Assembly: GCF_001949145.1 (NCBI RefSeq) | Contig: NW_019091463.1 | Span: 622,837 to 686,836 of the forward strand | From: Acanthaster planci | Taxonomy: Eukaryota; Echinodermata; Asteroidea; Valvatida; Acanthasteridae | Length of the DNA: 64,000 nt | Direction: 5' to 3' | Shown here: positions 10,750-23,008 of the stretch, in pieces | Layout of the letters: each line of letters begins with the position of its first letter | How positions within the stretch are numbered: the stretch's first letter is position 1 | Translations under genes and position numbers: made by a program | The notes under the pieces: model-generated | Databases searched by the model: none | What the model was told of the DNA's origin: nothing | What the model saw: the letters and a program-made list of their open reading frames with translations, nothing else

Positions 10750-13700
10750 TGAAAAACAGGGACAGCATACGTAATCCAAGTTCATGTAGTGGTTGTGGGC
10801 GATATTGCAATTCACAGTACAATATTGTCTCAAAGATAAGATCAGAGTCACCTTCTTTCTGAAGGAATATCAAATATCTGCAATCATTTTTTTAATATCA
10901 ACAATTTTTTTCCATCCAGTGAGTTTCCAGAAAAATTACAGTACTTTGTTTCATTGATTTCCATCGATCAACTCCATCTTGCTGTAATATGTACATGGAC
11001 ATTCATGTGCATTTGCTTCATGTGCAGCAATAGCTAGTTCAAACGAGTGTATGTCTTTGTTGCGTACTTGTAGATGTAAGAAGTGTTCATATTTATTAGG
11101 CATGTTCCACTTCGTCATATTTACAGGATTTTGTAGGAGTATCAAACCAAACTTTTTGTCGGTAAGATTTGTCCTTCCCAAAGTTATTCTTTTTATAACA
11201 CTTTACAGTGATTTATTTTTCTGTTTTTTTAATAAATACATGTACATGTACCACCGCATTATACCTTATTTTCTACCAGGCTGGAAACTGACTAATAAAT
11301 GTATTACAAACCAAATACTTTACCTTCCTTTACATGTACCTTTGCCATATCCTTTTTGGCAGTTCACTCTAGAACTGTCCAAAGGCTTCCTTCATTGAAA
11401 CAATCTATAAAATTTGCATGTTACTCTCAAACTGCTTCTCAGCAACATCTTTAACTCTAAAACTTGGCAAATATATTGTTTTGCAACTGCTATCAATTTT
11501 TCCATAGGTATGCTTTTTCTTCTGTCTTTTTTCTTTTCTAACAATTATATGAACAATTTTCAAGAATATAACTTCACTTGAAGTTCAACCACTTCTGGTT
11601 GTACTTGATTATAGAATGTTGAAGTAGAATATTAAGGTTTCTATTGTAAAGAAATGTTACAATTGTTTCATCATTGCCAGAACCCAAGGTTGCAGTCCTG
11701 CATCTTTAAAGAATGATAAACTGATTTTGAGAAAGCGAAGCTGCAGCAGATGCTTTTCTGGACTTTGTACCGTTAGCACTTGGGACATTGGAATCGTTGT
11801 TGATTTTTTGGCTTCATAGCATGAGTAGGTGTGTCTCTGGGTGTGTATTGGCATATAAGCTTGTTGGTTAAACGTTTTGGTGCCAACATGCAGTAATGAA
11901 TTCATACCCAATAGCCCCGTGTTTCCTTACGGAGCCGCAAGTCTCCAAAATAATGATTTTTCCCAAGTAAACTGCTTAAAACATTATTTTTTTTAATTAA
12001 GGAAATTTCCAGTAGTATGGTAATTTTTTAAAATGAAGAGAAAGTCCAACAAATATCCTTTTAAAAAACACTTTAACAAAATGCCTCCAGAGTGTTGATT
12101 ACTTTTTTTGCCTCACATTGGCAGTGAGACAGTTTGCAGGCTTTTTCTAATAGCTGTTGCAAAACACTGCATGGATGAACAAAAAGTTCATAAATTTTGC
12201 TCAGCTTCTAAATGACAGGTCATCTGTCTCTTTTCCACTTTCCTAATCCCTCAAATCACAATTTAGCTGCAGCTTCTCATTACAAATTTTCACCCTTTAC
12301 TAACTTTACTTACATGTACTTTAGAGGATGAAACAAAACTCTGGCTGACTTTTCAATTTATATCATATCTTAATCTTTTTAAGTCAGAGTTAACATCTGC
12401 CTTCGAGTCTTTAAACCCAATGTACTGACTTTTTCCTGTGGCTCTAGGTATCTGACCAAACTTCAGTGATTAAATCATCTTCTAGCTTTGCCTGTTTGTG
12501 ACAAGTAAAATCAACCTGACAGCTTGTGGTATAAACACACAGGTCATTGGAAATGTTCTTTAATTCTTGCCACAAGAACTCGATGAGAAGGCTCTTAAGT
12601 GGTACTTCCAGATCATACCTTTTCTTAGCTTGAAACATGGGCCACTTGTTTCCTTTTAAGGAGATTCTCCCAAACCCGTACATGTACTGTATACATGTAG
12701 ATCTGTTCCTTTCCTCACTTTCCTGCAGTTTGCTAGTACTATGAGTCAGTAAGGGGAAAGTGTAGCAACTTCTCATTTTTCTTGCGCTCCCTGCTCTGTG
12801 TATACAGGCAGAGCACTGTTTCACTCATTCTGGGTCAAATCTAGGGTATTGTTCAAACTTCTGTAGTAAAGAAGATTTGCATAGCCCTTATTGGAAAAAA
12901 AATTTCCTACAAAGCATGCTGATTAGTTCCTCTATTTTTCCTTCTAAAAAATACCATCCCAGCCATAATGGTTACTCAACTTTAATTTCCCTTCCAAAAA
13001 TATCTTCTGTGTGATGGTTAGTCTTTTCAAGTCAAGTTTCTGAAAACTATCCTCCTTGGAATTATACTTAGTCTCCACTACTTTTCCTTTCCAAAAAAAA
13101 ATCATCCTTTGTCTGATTGTTTAATCCTTCCCTATTTTTCCTTTTTAAACGTATCCCCCTTTACCCTTCCTAAAATGTCCCAGCCATTAGGTTTCTTGCA
13201 TACATGTAGTTTTATAGCCCGCAAAACAAGTACTCCGCCAAAAAAAAGAAATTTTTTTAAAGTTTGATTGGCCTGATTTGAATATATTAGGTTACAATGG
13301 GTTCACTCTCCTATTTAACTACATCTGGTAATCACTTTTCATGTCCAGATGGACAAAGTCTGAATCTTTGATCAGTCCTCTTTCCCAAATTGGCATATTC
13401 CTTTGATGGTTCTAGACCTCTTACATTCTGTCTCAGTTAACAATGAGTGGCATATCAAGAGGTACATGTATATGTCTTAGACTGAGTAGGACCTTGTGTC
13501 CACTCTCATACAGAAAGTATTGATACAGCCATTTTTGCCTTGTTGTGAAAGGACTCTTGTAAACTGATTTTTTTTCTTTTATCTCTGAAACTTTATCTAC
13601 TGAAGCTCACATCTGTCTCACTGCTTGAGTTTCATCTTGATACACAGTCCTTTTCAACTTTCCAAACCGCAATATTGTGGCAATCAAATTGACAGGTTAC

Positions 13701-14121
13701 AACTCTCTTCTCTCTCGGATTCGCCTCAAAGAAACTCATTTTCTTTTCGAAGTCAAACACATTTTATTTTATCAAAACTTTCTACAAATGGTATTTTCCT
13801 CTTTTCATTTTCACAAGCTTAATAATTTTCTGTAATCTATGACAAGAGAAGGCTGTGTGCTAGGAAACTCAAACAATTTGAGCTTGTGCATGACATTCAT
13901 TTTTCAAACAGTATAAACGTACAACCTGGCTGACATCACACGATTAAACTTACTGCAATCAGCACAAGGCTTTTCATTACACATAAGTAAGTTAGCTGTT
14001 TTGTTCAGGTTTCTCAGTCAAACTCATTCAAAATTTGTAGCAAGTGCTCAAAATTGTAGGCTGATGCATTGTTGCCTACGAATGTTAATTATCTTCACCA
14101 TGTGCTTGAATTCGAGAACTT
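10750..14121. other. No gene recognised
   Basis: About 3.4 kb of AT-rich sequence. The longest open frame is 126 codons (12444-12824, minus) without a recognisable domain, so I do not call it. Confidence 0.4.
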
Positions 14122-14187
14122 NNNNNNNNNNNNNNNNNNNNNNNNNNNNNNNNNNNNNNNNNNNNNNNNNNNNNNNNNNNNNNNNNN
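14122..14187. other. Assembly gap, 66 N
   Basis: A run of N. Open frames spanning it are artefacts. Confidence 0.99.
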
Positions 14188-17100
14188 ACTTGTAGCTGTT
14201 ACAGCAAATTTGAACATGTACATGCAGTACATGTACAGGTTGAATTTGTACATATGTATTTTGTGTGGTATAATGCTATTTAAGTAATATTGTTGCTACC
14301 AGTTGTCGCTGAATATGCTTGTCATGCACTCAAATTTAGCTCATGTTACATGTTGAAGCTTTGCTTCTGGATTACTGGTTCGAAATCAGTTACACTCTGT
14401 TTATTTTCTGAAAAGATCTCAATTGTAATTTTTACCTACCGGCACCAGATTTCAAGTTTCATGTATTAGTGTGAAAAGAAGCAGTTCTTTTCTTTGTACA
14501 AGTTAGTATAACATGATCATAATACATATTTTCAACACCAAACTTAAGTGTGCTGTTAATAAGTTTTCTGAGTCCATGAGTGAAACTGAAGGGGGCTGGT
14601 ATTTCTGGGGAAAAAGATGGACTTGAAGAGCTTGGGGCAAAGAAAAAAGTAAATAAAAAATGAAAGATGTAGGCAAATTTTAGACTAAATTATAGTATTT
14701 GCTCATAGGCAACCCTAACCTTCTATAGGCTTCTGCGCTAGAAAGCATACTGAACCTCACAAAATCCAACAGGTACATACATGCACGTGTCTTTGTACTT
14801 GTACATGCAGGTCGCTATACCAAACCTAATAAACTCCAACAGAATGAGCCTGTTGGAGTTTGAGTGATATGGTATGGATGAGTCTATGCAGTATACATGT
14901 GGGATGACTTGCTCTGTTGTACCAAACCTGACAAGATCTGTTTATATGACTGATAAATCCCATACTCCAAAAAGAAGAGTACAAACTGTGAGGTTACCGG
15001 GTCAAAGGTACATGCATGATCAATCTTAAATCTTCCAACTTTAAAGAAATCCAAGTGCAATTATCTATTTTCTAAGATCTGTTTCAGTGCATGCATTTTA
15101 CTCCTTATGTGTGGGAATTAACATATACATGTATCGCTCAATCAGCTGAATTGTTACCACGTGTTGGTATATGTAGATAAAAATGTCCCACTTAATTGGT
15201 GGATAATTTTTATCCATTGAATACTCGAAAAAGAGGAATACAAACAACCCATTTTATGGGACTTGTGCAGTTGCTTTTTCAATTAACTTGGGATGTGTGA
15301 AGTGATGAAACATCACAGGGGACTTGATAATACGTCAAATTCATTCCAGAAAGGAATTCACGTGTATAACCTAGTGCTAAATGTAATTTTTAAAAAAATC
15401 ATATTTTATTTGTCTTGATTTCGAAGGGTATATATAATTTGTTGTAATGGTTAAACGTTCTGATTGTGATAGGTGCTCTTTCATTTTTTTCACATTCTAT
15501 ACTAATTTCCAGTGTTTTTAGACAAAACTAGAACTTGAAGACTTGAAACTCTCATGATCAATCGTAGATAGAAGCAGAGTACTAGAATTATAATCATAGC
15601 ATGCGAATGCTATGACAGTAGCATGCCAAATAGCATTCTCTATAGCACATGAATAGCTCATTTAAATAATTCAGGCTTCTGACATGCTATAAAACTGCTA
15701 TCCTCAAAGAATGCCACATAGGAACTGAATTCTATCAGAAAGCAGTTCTCATAGCATTCACATGTTAAGAGTGCATGTCATGTGCATGCTAAAGGAATGC
15801 TTAATAAAAGCAGTCAAGTTTGGTAAGAGCAAGCATAGCCCAACACTTGGTACAGCAAGCCAGAACCCTGTGCATGTGTCCCAATTAACTTGCACAAAAT
15901 CCAACACCATCTCCCTGTGCCTTTCATCCCAAGTCTCACAAAATTCAACACTAAGTTCATCAGGTACAGTACCAAACCTGCCAAAAACTCACAAAACCAT
16001 GACAGCGGGTTCTAGGCCGGAAAGGCTTGTGGAGAAAGGTTCAGAATTATTAGAAATAGGAACCATGCCTACATGTATATGGTGGCTCACATATACACGT
16101 ACAACAGGTGATTGCCACTTTCAACCCTGTAAAAGGCCTCCAGTGATCCATCAGAAGATGAAAGTCCTATGGTTATAATCTCACCCCTAACAGTCCCAAA
16201 TCCTCTGATTTCAATATGATTTTAATTAAGGTTGAACCCAACTGCAAGGTGTACTCTTCAGATATGATAATACATGTATTGCCACATGTTTAACAGATGT
16301 TACGAAAGGGCTGTGTTCTGTAATGTCGCATACAATGAAAGGTTGATCAGTCCTGACTGTAGTTTGAGCAAAGCGTGGATTACAGGCAAAAGCAGTATTG
16401 TAGATTTTCATTGCTCTCTCTTAAATTTTTCATCGTGTGGTAAATTGTAACAGTTGTATTTGACTGTGACCAGTGTGGTTGTATCAATGTGTAATCCATG
16501 CCAACCACAGGTTTGCCAAAAAAAAGCAAAAAAAAACCCTGGATTTTGAAAGTGTGAAACTATTTTTCAAGGCTCACTATAAGAAACTTTGAACCCTAAA
16601 AATTCTTCACTTAGGAGGTTTGGAAAACTATGCAGGATTCAGGAAAGCAAAGCCTTCCACCTGTGAGTTTGCATACATGTAGATGCATCTTGAACATAAA
16701 TTGTTAAACTCATTCAAGTTTGGGAGGAATCTGGAAGGTTTCTGAAAACAGTGCCGTGGGAGTTGAGGTTGATGGTGATCAAGCCTTGTCTAGTTTAGTG
16801 CACTGTTTTCATCAATACTGCAGTGCTGTCATGTTTAATATGAGAGAAAATTCACAAGTTGGTTATGAAGATGGTGTTGCCATCCTTGACGAGCAGCCCA
16901 ACATTTAATTGGGTTGCTGGAGGACACTTAACCTTTTGATGGAGTTATAGGCACAATCTGTATGCATGCAGGAGTTGATGTGTAGGAGCTCATAGCACCA
17001 TCGTCATCAGTAGTGCACAAGTTCTGTTGGAATGATGAAGCTAATTTTCCAAACTATGGATCCAAACTGGTATGGCACAGTTATGACAAATTCAGTTGAC

Positions 17101-18237
17101 TTGTGTGACAGTGAGCCTGAACGTTAGAATGGCATTGTGTCATCCTACATGTACATGATTGGGTATACATGAGCATCACAATCTGTCTGTTGGGGAAGTA
17201 CATGTACATGTCACTTAGTATTGTACCCCACTCTTAGCTACATGTAGATTGGCAATAAATTCAGTACCCCTCCAAAAGGTTTTGTTTCATGATTTGTAAT
17301 TTGTACTACATGTACGTGAACTGTGCAGCTCTGCAGCGTCTACACTGAGAAACCCATTTGCACTATCAGTTGACATGGTGGTGTTAGGAGGCGCCTGATC
17401 CTTGGAATGGCCTAACATCAGGGTGTGGCTGGGTGTCAGTTCCCAGCTGCGGAGAAGGCGTAACCCCAGACTGTAGTTTGGGAGCCCAGTTTAGCAATAT
17501 ACATGCAGTTTTTGGTTTTGATGATTTAATTTGTCAGCATGTTTGAAGTAGTGTAGCTTATGACAAGATTTGTCTGATCATAAAAAAGTTGAATGTAAAT
17601 GCTTTTTTAATGAACGGGACAAAGTGATCTGAATAGTTCAGGTTGTTCGTGTACAAATGAGAATTTGTATTACAGTCAGGACACGCATTTTTTTAATAAA
17701 CAGTGTTCCACTAAATTGCCAAAAATCGCTAAAGAAAGTGGTTGAGAAACGCATCATAATTTTAAATCATGTAATCTCATTTCTGCCTGTTTGATTATAA
17801 ATAAATAACCAAGAGTCTCTATGTTAATACCTGTACGTGTACATCACCTAAATAGTGAATATTTGTGATTGCAATAAAAATAGTAAGAATAAATTCATGA
17901 GGTGACAGATGAAATGTTTGATTCCACTATCACAAAATTGAGTGGAATGGAACTTTCCATTTATCACTGAATGAAATTAGTCTGACTATGGCATGAATGT
18001 GAAACATCCATTATTTGTTGTACACAGTACAGTACCTGCATAAATCTCCTTTTGTTAGGGGAACACATACATGTAGGTCCTAATCGCATATTAAAGTCTG
18101 TCATTTTGCCAAACAGGATAGAGATCTAAATACATTCTGTACTGCTTTGTCATGGGTGGGTCATGATTAATATTTGAAATTAACTATTAGACTGTTTGGA
18201 TATGTACTTTATAGTGACAAGATTCATGAACGTAGCT
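14188..18237. other. No gene recognised; small palindromes and repeated words
   Basis: A 12-bp perfect hairpin AAACTCCAACAG / CTGTTGGAGTTT lies at 14831-14861. The words CACAAAATCCAACA and CCAAACCT recur at 14.75, 15.89 and 15.97 kb. A cluster of AGCATGC/GAATGCTA words lies at 15.59-15.80 kb. A short GC-richer patch at 17.38-17.49 kb has no clear frame. Confidence 0.4.
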
Positions 18238-18661
18238 TTAACCCTAAAAGAGCCGAGCTTTTTGGGGATTTCAAACACTACCCCCCCCAAAAAAAAACTA
18301 AGCTGCCCCATGGCAGTCGTTCTGAAAAAAAGGCCCTCAGTATCAATACTACGGTGAACTTCAGTTTTAACTCAGTCAAACTTGTTTTTGGTTGCAGTAA
18401 TTCATGGCCACATTTAAGTCAGCTATGATGAGCACATCAGTGGAAAATCCATCTATTCTTGACTGACCCATCTTAATTAGCACAAGGGATGTAATATTGC
18501 CCAAGAATGATATATATCTGTCCGATTTTCACAAACTTGGTGTCGCAATGAAATGGCATAAAAAAACTTTGAAAGGCTCAGGGCATGAAACAACTTGCGT
18601 CAGTGACATAGGAATAAATGTCAATGGGTGGCTACCCCCTCCCCTGCTCTTTTAGGGTTAA
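18238..18661. mobile_element. piggyBac-like MITE flanked by TTAA
   Basis: TTAA (18238-18241) is followed by CCCTAAAAGAGC. The exact inverse GCTCTTTTAGGG (18646-18657) is followed by TTAA (18658-18661). Termini starting CCC inside a TTAA duplication are the hallmark of piggyBac elements. The 416-bp body has no transposase remnant, so it would have been moved in trans. Confidence 0.75.
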
Positions 18662-20513
18662 GTTCATCACTAGGTAGCCTATGTAAATGCAGACATCTTG
18701 TCAATAAAGGTTTAATTGTTTTTCGGTTTAATATGGTTTGATACTTAAATAGATACCTGTAGATCATCCTTGGTGTAACAAGAAAAACATAACTTTATTT
18801 TGGTTGTGCTTATTACAATGAAAGTATCATTTATCCTTTTAGTGAAATTTTGTTTCATGTTAATCTCTGACAGCCTACTGATTGGTACAAGTAGCACATT
18901 TGCATGTATTGCAGTTTATTTCATTGTTTATTTTTGTCATTGATCTACCTTAAGCTACAATGTATGTGTGGATGTAGCTTACAAGTAGTTCTCAAATTTT
19001 ATTGTAATACGTGTACATTGCCGAATTTTTTTGACAGGTGAAAAGTCACTTTATGTTAAAGCCCAAGCAGTTTAGGGGTACAATACCCAGTGCCACAAAT
19101 TCACACACTTTACTGGTGTTCAATTCTGTGTGGTTAGGGAAGGTTAAGGTTAATGTTACTTTACATGGAAATCATCCAGTCCCATTTCTGCTCTTTCGAC
19201 ATGAGATTATGTAACATTTTAATTTTTCTCTGTCAAAATGATGCACTGCTAAAGTCAAGTTCTCGACTTTATTTGCTGGTGACATATACATTGCTAAATT
19301 TCAACTGATACAAAAACAATGCAGCTCCTTCATCTCTCTGAATTTGCAAATAGTTCATTTGTATATTGCTCTCCTAAGTGATACTTATTGTGGAGAAATA
19401 ATATGAAATCAGTTTAACTTTTGTAGCAGTCCATTATTCGGATTTTATTTGTAAGTTCTCTCTTGTCATTGAGGCCATGTGTGTGAGTGCGCAGGTTGTA
19501 ATTTAGTTATCAAGTATCATCCACAATATTAGAATAGAATGCCGTTCAGGGTTAGCTCAGTTTTCCAAGCAGACAGCCTTCCAGATTTCAGCACTTTCAT
19601 GTACACGGTCATGATTCTGTAGCTGTCTTGATCCTTTCACCTTTGTCCTCAGATGCATGAAATCTTTAGTCAAGTACCCTTGCCCCTAATTAGCACTACA
19701 CACTTTTTGAAGCCATTAAGTGTGTAACTAGATCTTGGTTCTCTCTATCTCTGTTTCTTGATAGTGTCTCTCTAATGCTTCCTTTATTTTCATGTCTTTG
19801 TTTCATGCAGGCCATAATGAGTTCTGAGGTACTTTTGAAAATCAGACTCATTCAAGAATCCTTTAAAATGATTCACAACATTTGAGATGGCCCTAAATAA
19901 CATCACCTTCCTCAGTCCTTAATATCATACCCTTATCTGTGGAACCTTGACATAAACTGGCAAATTTTACAGTTGAGTGAAATTTGCACTTATCTTGCAG
20001 GAGTTTCCTTTGACAGTTAATATAATTATACAAAGTGACACTTCTGTATTAATACAAGGTAGATCCATCACCTTTGTACATAACAAAGTTAAAAATCATG
20101 CTTTACTTTGCTTTTACTATTCCAAGCGACTTCAGCGATTTTTTTTCAAAGTGTCAAGTTTGTCTTAATGAAATTGGACTAAGTAGAATGCTGAATCCTC
20201 AAATGAAGTAGTCGATCATTACCTTCTAGTGTTCTTGCAAAGACAGTTACATGTTATAAAAAGTTCTGTACAAAATAGTCTTGGGTTCGCTTGACTTTGA
20301 TTGAAGGTTTACTTGAGACTTCACTTGACTTTAGTTGACAAATTAGATCAATTTCGTGTCCAAGTCCCGATGTTACATTTTAGATAAATCCTTATCTGGG
20401 TTTGTTGTTTGTCCATAGAGGCAAAGACAAGCCAAGGTCCAGCAACCAGCCCCCCCCCCAAAAAAAAAATTGCATGAATAAGAGTGCAATCAAATAGCAA
20501 GTCACACCAATTC
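18662..20513. other. No gene recognised
   Basis: AT-rich sequence. A segment near 19.10-19.15 kb (CTGTGTGGTTAGGGAAGG) is shared, inverted, with about 50.93-50.98 kb, so it belongs to a dispersed repeat. Confidence 0.4.
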
Positions 20514-21165
20514 TAGGGATGAGTCGATTCGAATCATTCACCATTTGAATATTCGACCTTCAATTTGATTGAATATCCGAATATTTGTAACCGGCTCTAG
20601 GAAAATGGGTAATAAGTCGCCAGATTCAGGTTATGAGTTTGTGATATGGCTGGACTGTGTACATCAAAAGCTATAAGTTGATATATAAATGACCCCTGTA
20701 ATGCACTGCATTCTGGAGATATATAGACATTTGTATGTCCACATTTTAGGATTCAATAAAAGCACTTTTTGAGAAAAAGCTCTTGAAGTGTAGCGCTCAA
20801 GTGGAAACAATGCTATGTAGGATTTCCTACTGAACGATCAGTTTCTCATCATTATTCATCACTATCCATGTTTTCAAATTCTGAAAATATAAATATTACA
20901 GAAAGTATTGAAGGAAAAAACACAAAAACACTTTTTAAAAGAAATTTTGCCCTCTCAAAATAGAACAAGCCAATACGTGTTTTGGTATTGCACAACTTAT
21001 CACCCTTTTTTGCAGAGCTGGTCACATTTGGCCGCACCAACTGGCAGATTACAATAACACACACAGTTGTACATTATGATCATTGTAATAGCTTCTCACA
21101 TCTAGGAGAATCTCCAGCCAGGATTTAGCAAGATTTAAGAGATGAACAAGACTTCTTGCCCTGTT
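20514..21165 (-). repeat. Second copy of the AATATTCG-rich TIR repeat, abutting the Transib pseudogene
   Basis: In reverse complement, 21165-21040 and 20600-20514 match the right half of the 10.25 kb element: shared AATCTTGCTAAATC, CTCCTAGATGTGAGAAGC, and the end ATTCGAATCGACTCATCCCT. About 400 extra bases lie between the two matching blocks. The opposite terminus expected beyond 21165 is missing; transposase-like sequence is there instead. Confidence 0.5.
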
Positions 21166-21174
21166 AAAAATTTC

Positions 21175-23008
21175 CTCAACTGAAAGAGCTTGTTATCTTT
21201 GTTCTGAGCTTCTTGGGCTTCTTCGCTCATCATGCCAATCGGTAGAACTGAGGATGAAATTATTTGTGCTCCGTGGATCAGTAAGACATGCACACTGACT
21301 GGCATTTTGAACCAAGGATACAGTTCAATGCACAGCTTTGCAGTATCCAAACAGTAGGGTCCAAATTTTTCGGGGTCTATGGGTAGTCCTGAGGATAAAG
21401 CGATCAGAATTACGTGAAATCTATGAACTAGATTCTTGTCAAGACCGCAGATGTTGGAGAATTTTGTTTTAGTGTTGAAAGCTCTGCGTGCAGTATTTCT
21501 GTGATTTGAAGTTCCATATCCTGGCTTCGGTTGGTCAACTTTCAATCCAAGTTCTAATCTAAAAAGTTCTTGAATCTTTTTCTTTCTCTCTGCCATGACT
21601 GCTCTGTCCTCATCTGACTGTATCCTCCACTTTTGGAAGGGAAGTCTATATGCAATGTGAAACATCGTTTTGAAGCAACAAATCCATTTGTGTAGGGCGG
21701 CTAGAGTCCAAATTTGTATCTGTCTGAGACAGGTTGTGGAAGATGGTGTATATTATTGAAGTCCTTAGGTGTGGCCCCACAAATGTAACATCACATGGTT
21801 GAAGAACTTTTAGTAGTTACATTGATGACTTTTTGGTCAACCATGGTGAAGTGAAAATTGTACTTGACGTAGGCGGTCTCCTTTCCAGCTAATTCGCCTT
21901 CTACTTGAATGTCAAGATCAACTATAGGTTGAAGTTGCTGGATTTCCGTCTCCTTGTTCTGATGTTTTTCCTGGGATAGCTCCTGTGTTTCTTTTTTTAT
22001 TGTAGATGGATTGGCCGACAAAAGTGCGTAGATGAAGGAACAGGGTTTTCCCATGTCACTCGTTCCCTGTATTTCAGTTGCAATGGTACAAGTGTGGTGC
22101 AAATCAGACTGTTCTGTAGTTATGAATCTTTGTTTGTACTCACTTTGACCCGATGAGCCATCAAAACCCCATTTGCAAATTAAATAAAGAAAGAGGGGAT
22201 GTTCATCATTTGGTACCTTCTCAATTAGTTAGTGAACATTGTCCAGTCGTTGTTCCACTATATGAAGGGCTGTATGGTCTAGAAGACCTTGTAGAGAAAT
22301 TTTGACCGACTTTTCGCTCACATCTATATTTTGTGGTTAGCACTTCTGCTTTACTTGTCCAACAGCATTGCAAGGCGGGTAGACATCTGCCTTTTTCTCT
22401 TTGGCGGCTGTTCTCAAGGTTTGATACACAGTCTTGGTCAAACTGGTTTCTATTAAAAGGGCAAGTGCTTCGTCTGGAGTAAACTTCTCAGGTGCAGGTG
22501 GGGATGAGGAAATTAATTTTCGTAGCTTTGTNTTGAAGAGCATATCTTAAGTCTGGGTTCATAAGCTCCTTGAGAAGCTGCAAAAAGAAGCTCCCGGTGC
22601 TCACTTTCCTGCAGCAGTGTTTGGGCCCTCCGTTGTTTTGATCGCTTGGAAAGTAAAGTCCAATCCTTGCTGGGTCAACCTGCTCCTGAACCAGATGCTC
22701 CCTCATTAGACCTAGAGACTTCCTTCACTTTAGCGAGCCAATGATCAAGTTCCAGTGGGAACAACACCTCTGCTTGTAACCACTCTCCATTTCCTCTCAA
22801 ACTGAGATTTGTTGCGGCTACAAGCTATCCATTTTCCCTTCAGTCTATACAGAAAACTGTACATGGTTGATTTGATCTTGCCCAATTGCTAGATACCGTG
22901 ATATTCAGAGAAAAAAACTATGCATCTCCCAAATGAGACTTCAGTGTTGGATAGATCCCCTGAAGACCTGATAGCTTCAGTTATAAGCTTTCTAGGTATG
23001 GATGCCAT
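21175..23008 (-). pseudogene. Transib-family (RAG1-related) transposase pseudogene
   Basis: The minus strand from an ATG at 23008 to about 21175 encodes a broken transposase. Landmarks in order: an N-terminal segment beginning MASIPRKLITEAI; FTPDEALALLIE followed by KKADVYPP (near 22.4 kb); CKWGFDGSSGQSEYKQ (22.16 kb), carrying the first catalytic Asp; FHFTMVDQKV (21.84 kb), the second Asp; CYICGATPKD (21.8 kb), a zinc-binding Cys pair; WRIQSDEDRAV with KVDQPKPG and NTARRAF (21.5 kb); and SVHVLLIHG...LPIGMMSEEAQEAQNKD (21.2 kb), carrying the third acidic residue. These match the Transib transposase family, in which the Asp/Asp/Glu triad corresponds to that of RAG1. Several stops (for example before CYICG), frame changes and a single N at 22532 make it non-functional. 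The C-terminus beyond NKD is lost where an unrelated repeat begins. Transib fits better than a host RAG1-like gene because of the compact layout and motif spacing. Confidence 0.85.

Noticed and set aside
12444-12824. 126-codon minus-strand open frame
   Set aside because: No domain, no splice signals and low-complexity composition; length alone is not convincing in 64 kb.
14001-14287. Short open frames across the 14.1 kb gap
   Set aside because: Same artefact: the frame is kept open by N.
15762-16178. 138-codon plus-strand open frame
   Set aside because: Overlaps repeated CAAAATCCAACA words and has no recognisable domain.
19549-19610. tRNA-like start GGTTAGCTCAGTTTTCC
   Set aside because: The D-arm resemblance is not followed by an anticodon arm or a T-loop (GGTTCGANTCC), so neither a tRNA nor a SINE head can be supported.
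21175-23008. A host RAG1-like gene instead of a transposon
   Set aside because: Multiple stops and frame changes, and motif wording (GFDGSSGQ, SEEAQE) closer to Transib transposases than to RAG1 or RAG1L.
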